Shown: positions 15,292-19,454 of the stretch, in pieces
How the letters are laid out: the number at the start of each line of letters is the position of its first letter
Numbering within the stretch: position 1 is the stretch's first letter
Source: Succinatimonas sp. CAG:777
GTDB lineage: Bacteria; Pseudomonadota; Gammaproteobacteria; Enterobacterales; Succinivibrionaceae
Assembly: GCA_000431835.1 (NCBI GenBank)
Contig: HF987953.1
Span: 32,741 to 52,194, forward strand
Reading direction: 5' to 3'
Length of the DNA stretch: 19,454 nt
Notes under the pieces: model-generated
What the model was told of the DNA's origin: nothing
The model's input: only the letters and a program-made list of their open reading frames with translations
Databases searched by the model: none
Made by a program: the position numbers and the translations under genes

Positions 15292-16185
15292 ATGTCATAT
15301 TTTGGTTTTGTAGCAATTATCGGCAGGCCTAATGTAGGTAAGTCAACACTGATGAACCACTTAATCGGTCAGAAGATTTCTATTACCTCAAGAAAGCCTC
15401 AGACAACTCGTAACCGTATCATGGGCATTGACACTGAAGGCGAGTATCAGGTGGTATATGTTGATACTCCTGGTCTGCACCGTGAAGAGAAAAAGGCAAT
15501 CAATCACTTAATGAACAGAGCTGCTGAAAGCTCATTAGGTGATGTTGAACTGATCTTAATGGTAATTGATCCTGCACACTGGACTGATGATGATGAAATG
15601 GCTTTTGCTAGAGTAAAGCAGGCAAAGGTTCCTGTAGTTTTAGTTATCAACAAGGTAGATACAGTAGCAGATAAAGAAACTCTACTACCTTTAATTGATA
15701 AGCTAAGTAAGACTATATCCTTTAAAGATATTGTGCCTGTATCTGCATTACGTGGCACTAATTTACATATCTTAAAAGATTTGATTAAGCAGTCTCTGCC
15801 AGAAGGAGATCACCTCTTCCCTGATGACAGTATCACTGATCGTTCTTCAAGATTCTTAGCAGCTGAAATTGTAAGAGAGAAGTTAATGCGTCAGATGGGC
15901 GATGAACTTCCATACAGTTCAACTGTTGAAGTTGAAGAGTTCCGTGATGACAATGGTCTATTAAGGATCAGTGCTGCTATCTTAGTTGAGCGCGATGGTC
16001 AGAAGAAGATGGTCGTAGGTGCCGGTGGTTCAAGAATTAAGATGATCGGTACTGAAGCTCGTAAAGATATGGAAAAGCTTTTTGACAGCAAAGTGTTCTT
16101 AAAACTCTTTGTGAAGGTAAAGGCAGGATGGTCTGATGATGCTCGAGCTCTAAAGAGCTTAGGCTATGACGATTTTGAACGCTAG
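15292..16185 (+). CDS. era: GTPase Era, 16S rRNA-binding
   Basis: Era is an essential GTPase that binds the 3' end of 16S rRNA during 30S subunit maturation. The 297 residues (E. coli 301) show G1 GRPNVGKST (11-19), the effector region KPQTTRNRI (35-43), G3 DTPG (58-61), G4 NKVD (120-123) and G5 SAL (150-152). The C-terminal KH domain contains GAGGSRIK (243-250). AAGGAT about 8 bases upstream fixes the ATG. It starts 20 bases after rnc and ends 28 bases before recO. Confidence 0.98.
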   Translation: MSYFGFVAIIGRPNVGKSTLMNHLIGQKISITSRKPQTTRNRIMGIDTEGEYQVVYVDTPGLHREEKKAINHLMNRAAESSLGDVELILMVIDPAHWTDDDEMAFARVKQAKVPVVLVINKVDTVADKETLLPLIDKLSKTISFKDIVPVSALRGTNLHILKDLIKQSLPEGDHLFPDDSITDRSSRFLAAEIVREKLMRQMGDELPYSSTVEVEEFRDDNGLLRISAAILVERDGQKKMVVGAGGSRIKMIGTEARKDMEKLFDSKVFLKLFVKVKAGWSDDARALKSLGYDDFER

Positions 16186-16213
16186 TACGAGTAGTTTTAT
16201 CGAGAAAAAGTAA

Positions 16214-16921
16214 ATGCTCTCTTTAGATGGTGAGCCTGGCTTCATTCTTCATACAAGGCCCTACAAGGAACATAGTCTTCTTGTAGAGCTTTTTACTTTA
16301 AATTATGGCAGATTAAGCGCTGTAGCAAGACTGTCAAATAAAGTTGCATCAAGAAGTGCCGGTATCTATCAGCCTTTAATTCCCCTCAAAATGACATTAA
16401 AACAATCAAGGGGATCATTGTGGACTTTATCTGATGCCTTTATGCAAAGGGGGGCCTACAAAATAGAGGTACCAACTTTGTTTTGTGCAATCTATGTCAA
16501 TGAGCTTATCTATAATTTAGTAAAAACTCATGAGAGTATGCCTAAGTTATTTGCTCAATATTTAAAGACCTTAGAAGATCTTGAAGCGGGAAAGGACAGT
16601 TCCTTAACGTTAAGAACTTTTGAGACAACTCTGTTAGAGAACTTAGGATATGGCATTGATTTTTCTCAATCAGATAAAGGTGAGATAAAGGATGATTTGT
16701 GTTACCACTTTGATTTAAACAGTGGTTTCCTGCTCTCATCTGCATCTGAGGATTATTCTTACAGAGGATATGATCTAATCAACATAAGACATAATGACAT
16801 GAGGGCTAAAAGCACTCGTGATGTGTTAAAAAAGTTAAATAAATGCGTAATTGATTCTCTTTTAGAAGGAAGAAAGCTTAAAAGTAGAGAACTTTATGCA
16901 CAGTTTTTAATGGTGAAATAA
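16214..16921 (+). CDS. recO: DNA repair protein RecO
   Basis: RecO works with RecR and RecF to load RecA onto SSB-coated single-stranded DNA at gaps. The 235 residues (E. coli 242) show an N-terminal OB-fold (EPGFILHTRPYKEHSLLVEL, TLNYGRLSAVAR) over about 1-80. A helical domain includes YVNELIYNLVKTHE (about 94-107) and LRTFETTLLENLGYGIDF (about 133-150). The C-terminal LKSRELYAQFLMVK matches the family's end. Cysteines are sparse and no Cys4 zinc site is seen. The ribosome site is weak (GAGAAAAAG). Its TAA stop overlaps the rlmD ATG by one base, so the two are translationally coupled. In E. coli recO is followed by pdxJ instead. Confidence 0.93.
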   Translation: MLSLDGEPGFILHTRPYKEHSLLVELFTLNYGRLSAVARLSNKVASRSAGIYQPLIPLKMTLKQSRGSLWTLSDAFMQRGAYKIEVPTLFCAIYVNELIYNLVKTHESMPKLFAQYLKTLEDLEAGKDSSLTLRTFETTLLENLGYGIDFSQSDKGEIKDDLCYHFDLNSGFLLSSASEDYSYRGYDLINIRHNDMRAKSTRDVLKKLNKCVIDSLLEGRKLKSRELYAQFLMVK

Positions 16922-18270
16922 TGGTTACTTTTTACAAACCACAGAAAAAAGAAGTTGAAAAAAAAGCTATCAAAGTAAATTGTACTGATCTTGATTTGCA
17001 AGGTCGTGGTGTAGCAAGAGATGACAAGTATGTCTATTTCGTAGAAGGTCTGATGCCAGGCGACAGTGCAAATGTCTTAATCTCAAATGTAAAAGGTAAG
17101 ATTGCAACCGGCAAAATCACCAAGATCATAAAACAATCAGAGAAGAGATTAAAAAAAGACTGTGCTCTAATTGGTACCTGTGGAGGATGCTCATTACAGC
17201 ATATTCCATCAGATATGCTCATTGAGTCAAAAGTAAAAGGTATCGAAAAGTTATTTGCCAAAACTCTTCCTAATCCATTAGGTGACCCTGCATTTGTGCA
17301 TCAGGGTAAAAACACTGAATACAGAAGAGCCTGTCGATTTGCTATCCGTGGCGATCATGGCAAATTGCATTTAGGTTTTAGAGAAGAAAAATCTCACAAC
17401 CTCGTAAAAATCATTGATTGTCTGTGCCTCTCAGAGCGCATGAACAATGCGATTGAGCCTTTAAATAAAGTTATTAACAGCATGAAGCAAAAGTCTTCAT
17501 TAGGTCATGTTGAGTTCTTAGACTCAGATGGTGCTTTAGGTGTGCTTCTACGCATGACTAAGACTCTATCAGATGAAGATGCTGCTCTTCTATGTGAGTA
17601 CGGTAAAACAGTAAATGCTGTTATCAGCGTAGTAGAGCCTTATAAAGATCCAATGAGAATTTCAAAGGTAGAAACTACTCGTGAAAGATTTATCTATGGA
17701 TCAAAGGAAGACCTCTTTATTACATCTCATGGTGTTAAGTTAAAGTGCAAACCATCATCATTTGTGCAAATCAATAAAGAGATGAACGAAAAGATGATTG
17801 ATACTGTACTATCAATGCTAGATGTCAAAGATGATAGTAAGATCATTGATTTGTTCTGTGGTTTAGGTAACTTTACCATGCCAATAGCTGCAACTGGTGC
17901 TAAAGTTGTAGGTGTGGATATCGTCTCAAAGATGATTGAAGATGCTCGCGAAAATGCTAAAGAATTAGGTTTTGAAAAGGCATCTTTTGAAGTTGCCGAT
18001 CTTGAAGAGTTATTTGAAAACCAGTCTTGGGCAAAAGATAACTATGATGCTGTAGTATTAGATCCAGGTCGTCAGGGAGCTAAAAGAGCGGTGCTCTTTT
18101 TAGCTAAGAAAAAGGTTCCAAAGATTGTCATGATTTCATGCAATCCTCTTGCAGCCTCAAGAGATTCCCTTGAATTAGTAAAGGCTGGATATAAAATAAA
18201 ACAGTGGGGCGTATGTGATATGTTCCCTAGAACTTCTCATGTTGAGATGATTTTGGAGTTTTCTTTATAA
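16921..18270 (+). CDS. rlmD: 23S rRNA (uracil-1939-C5)-methyltransferase RlmD
   Basis: RlmD (RumA) makes m5U at position 1939 of 23S rRNA with S-adenosylmethionine. The 449 residues (E. coli 433) begin with a TRAM domain at about 15-75 (TDLDLQGRGVARDD, VEGLMPGDSANV). [4Fe-4S] cysteines follow at C81, C87 and C90 (CALIGTCGGC), with a fourth at C167 or C169. The methyltransferase domain shows SAM-binding LFCGLGNFTMP (311-321), DPGRQGA (381-387), nucleophile C407 in ISCNPLAASRD and catalytic E442 in FPRTSHVEMI. The TRAM domain plus the cluster favours RlmD over TrmA, and the position directly before relA, as in E. coli, favours it over RlmC. The ATG overlaps the recO stop (TAATG). Confidence 0.95.
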   Translation: MVTFYKPQKKEVEKKAIKVNCTDLDLQGRGVARDDKYVYFVEGLMPGDSANVLISNVKGKIATGKITKIIKQSEKRLKKDCALIGTCGGCSLQHIPSDMLIESKVKGIEKLFAKTLPNPLGDPAFVHQGKNTEYRRACRFAIRGDHGKLHLGFREEKSHNLVKIIDCLCLSERMNNAIEPLNKVINSMKQKSSLGHVEFLDSDGALGVLLRMTKTLSDEDAALLCEYGKTVNAVISVVEPYKDPMRISKVETTRERFIYGSKEDLFITSHGVKLKCKPSSFVQINKEMNEKMIDTVLSMLDVKDDSKIIDLFCGLGNFTMPIAATGAKVVGVDIVSKMIEDARENAKELGFEKASFEVADLEELFENQSWAKDNYDAVVLDPGRQGAKRAVLFLAKKKVPKIVMISCNPLAASRDSLELVKAGYKIKQWGVCDMFPRTSHVEMILEFSL

Positions 18271-18271
18271 G
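18242..18271 (+). promoter_or_regulatory. Candidate sigma70 promoter for relA at the end of rlmD
   Basis: TTGAGA (18242-18247) and TATAAG (18266-18271), each five of six consensus bases, are separated by 18 bases. They overlap the last codons of rlmD. Transcription would start near 18278, giving a relA leader of about 63 bases that contains the palindrome CAAAGCTTTG (18291-18300). No terminator separates rlmD from relA. Confidence 0.4.
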
Positions 18272-18340
18272 ATGTAGCTAGAAGTAATAGCAAAGCTTTG
18301 TTCTTATAAAGACGATTGGTAGAAATTTACAGGTGGAAAA

Positions 18341-19454
18341 ATGGTTGCGATAAGACAGACTCACAGTTCTACTTTTGATTTTGCAAAATGGGTTGATGAA
18401 TTAGCTCTACAGCCAGATCAGAAAGATGCCATCCACAAAACCAATGAGTTTGTTTTACGCTGTATCAGAAAAAGTGAGGTTGCAGAAGATTTCGTAAGCC
18501 CTGATGACTTAGTTGCCCGCTTTAACCATATCTCATCAGAAATTGTGGGCATTCTGATGACACTAAATATGGATCTGCCTTCATTACAGGTGTCCATACT
18601 GTATCCAGCCTATGAGAACAGCTTTATTTCAATTGATGCTGTAAATGATGTCTTTGGTCCAAAGATTTCATCTTTATTGCTTGCAGTAAAAGATATGGAA
18701 GCTATCCGTTCTTTACAGACACTAAACTCAGACAATGTAACCGAAGAGCAGGTAGATAGAGTTCGTCGCATGATCCTCGCAATGGTTAAAGACGTACGAG
18801 CTGTGGTTATCAAACTAGCTGAAAGAATTGCGGTTATCAGAAATTCAGATAGAGAAGACGAGAGTGCTAGAACATTAATCGCTAAAGAGATCTCTAATAT
18901 CTACGCTCCACTTGCTAATAGATTAGGTATCGGACAGTTAAAGTGGGAACTAGAAGATTTAGCCTTTAAGTTCTTACATCATGACACCTATATGGAAATT
19001 GCCCATGATTTAGGTGAAAGACGTCTAGAAAGAGAAAGCTATATTGATAACTTTGTAAAGAATTTAGCAGCTCTTTTAAAAGAAGAAGGTATCGAAGCTA
19101 CTGTATATGGTCGTCCAAAACATATTTACAGTATCTACAGAAAGATGCAGAAAAAGCATCTGAAGTTCAATCAGCTCTTTGATATCAGAGCTGTTAGAGT
19201 TGTGGTTAATACAGTAGAAGAGTGTTATGCAACACTAGGTATTATTCATACCAACTTTGAACATATCGCTAAAGAATTTGATGACTACATTGCTAATCCA
19301 AAGCCAAATGGCTATCAGTCTATTCATACTGTAGTTTATGGTGAAGGTCACAAGGTTGTAGAAGTTCAGATTAGAACTGAAAAAATGCACCAACTAGCAG
19401 AACTGGGTGTGGCAGCTCACTGGAAGTACAAAGAAGGTAATGGTCAGAGCCAGG
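18341..19454 (+). CDS. relA: (p)ppGpp synthetase RelA, N-terminal part (3' truncated by window edge)
   Basis: RelA senses uncharged tRNA on the ribosome and makes (p)ppGpp from ATP and GTP/GDP, setting off the stringent response. The frame opens at the ATG at 18341 (AGGTGG five bases upstream) and runs off the right edge after 371 codons; E. coli RelA has about 744. The N-terminus MVAIRQTHSS resembles E. coli MVAVRSAH. The hydrolase-like domain (about 30-200) lacks the catalytic HD pair: where SpoT has HD, this protein reads SILYPAYENS (85-94), so it is a pseudo-hydrolase. The synthetase domain (about 235-365) has GRPKHIYSIYRKMQ, FDIRAVRVV, EFDDYIANPKPNGYQSIHT and ELGVAAHWKYKEG. The EFDD motif (312-315) is the EXDD type of monofunctional RelA, not the RXKD type of SpoT/Rel. 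TGS and ACT domains are beyond the window. Confidence 0.96.
   Translation, partial: MVAIRQTHSSTFDFAKWVDELALQPDQKDAIHKTNEFVLRCIRKSEVAEDFVSPDDLVARFNHISSEIVGILMTLNMDLPSLQVSILYPAYENSFISIDAVNDVFGPKISSLLLAVKDMEAIRSLQTLNSDNVTEEQVDRVRRMILAMVKDVRAVVIKLAERIAVIRNSDREDESARTLIAKEISNIYAPLANRLGIGQLKWELEDLAFKFLHHDTYMEIAHDLGERRLERESYIDNFVKNLAALLKEEGIEATVYGRPKHIYSIYRKMQKKHLKFNQLFDIRAVRVVVNTVEECYATLGIIHTNFEHIAKEFDDYIANPKPNGYQSIHTVVYGEGHKVVEVQIRTEKMHQLAELGVAAHWKYKEGNGQSQ

Noticed and set aside
18285..18310. CAAAGCTTTG palindrome before relA as a terminator of rlmD
   Set aside because: The stem would have almost no loop and only a broken T run follows. It is more likely incidental or regulatory.
1..19454. Mobile element, CRISPR array, toxin-antitoxin, defence or secondary-metabolite cassette
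   Set aside because: All genes are recognisable housekeeping families in conserved order. I saw no transposase, integrase, direct-repeat array, tRNA-linked junction or composition break.

Overview
This window is ordinary core chromosome from a low-GC (A+T-rich) gammaproteobacterium. The divergent nadB / rpoE-rseA-rseB pair, the lepA-lepB-rnc-era-recO series and the rlmD-relA pair are each recognisable from Escherichia coli, and the proteins align closely with their E. coli relatives in length and motifs. Heavy use of AGA arginine codons, the A+T richness and a short clostridial-type 2[4Fe-4S] ferredoxin would suit an anaerobic lineage such as Succinivibrionaceae. That family assignment is inference only; no rRNA is present to test it.

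Layout. Bases 2-1528 (+) hold the C-terminal two thirds of parC (topoisomerase IV subunit A), ending at a hairpin terminator shared with the convergent gene yggT. On the minus strand follow yggT (1566-2102) and a long gene (2127-3644) in which the PLP-binding protein YggS is joined in frame to pyrroline-5-carboxylate reductase ProC. A recognisable sigma70-type promoter lies upstream at 3678-3707. A small ferredoxin gene (3723-3908, +) is divergent from it. It converges, across two stem-loops, on a large MscK-type mechanosensitive channel gene (4025-7372, -). nadB (7508-9118, -) comes next, with its own terminator. A 382-bp divergent control region separates nadB from rpoE.

From 9501 to the right edge everything is on the plus strand: rpoE, rseA, rseB, then lepA, lepB, rnc, era, recO, rlmD and the first 371 codons of relA. 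rpoE is preceded by a good sigma-E-type promoter, which implies autoregulation of the rpoE-rseA-rseB envelope-stress operon. A separate extended -10 promoter with an overlapping palindrome lies before lepA. The genes from lepA to rlmD are tightly spaced (a 1-base recO/rlmD overlap, gaps of 5 to 28 bases elsewhere) and look like one transcription unit. They join translation quality (LepA), protein export (LepB), RNA processing and ribosome maturation (RNase III, Era, RlmD) and recombination repair (RecO) to the stringent response (RelA). Compared with E. coli, rseC is missing between rseB and lepA, and pdxJ-acpS after recO is replaced by rlmD-relA.

I found no mobile element, CRISPR array, tRNA, rRNA or defence-like cassette, and no convincing undescribed system. 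The point most worth checking is the YggS-ProC fusion, including its altered ProC signature motifs. Secondary points are the promoter and palindrome architecture at nadB/rpoE and lepA, and the rearranged recO-rlmD-relA junction.
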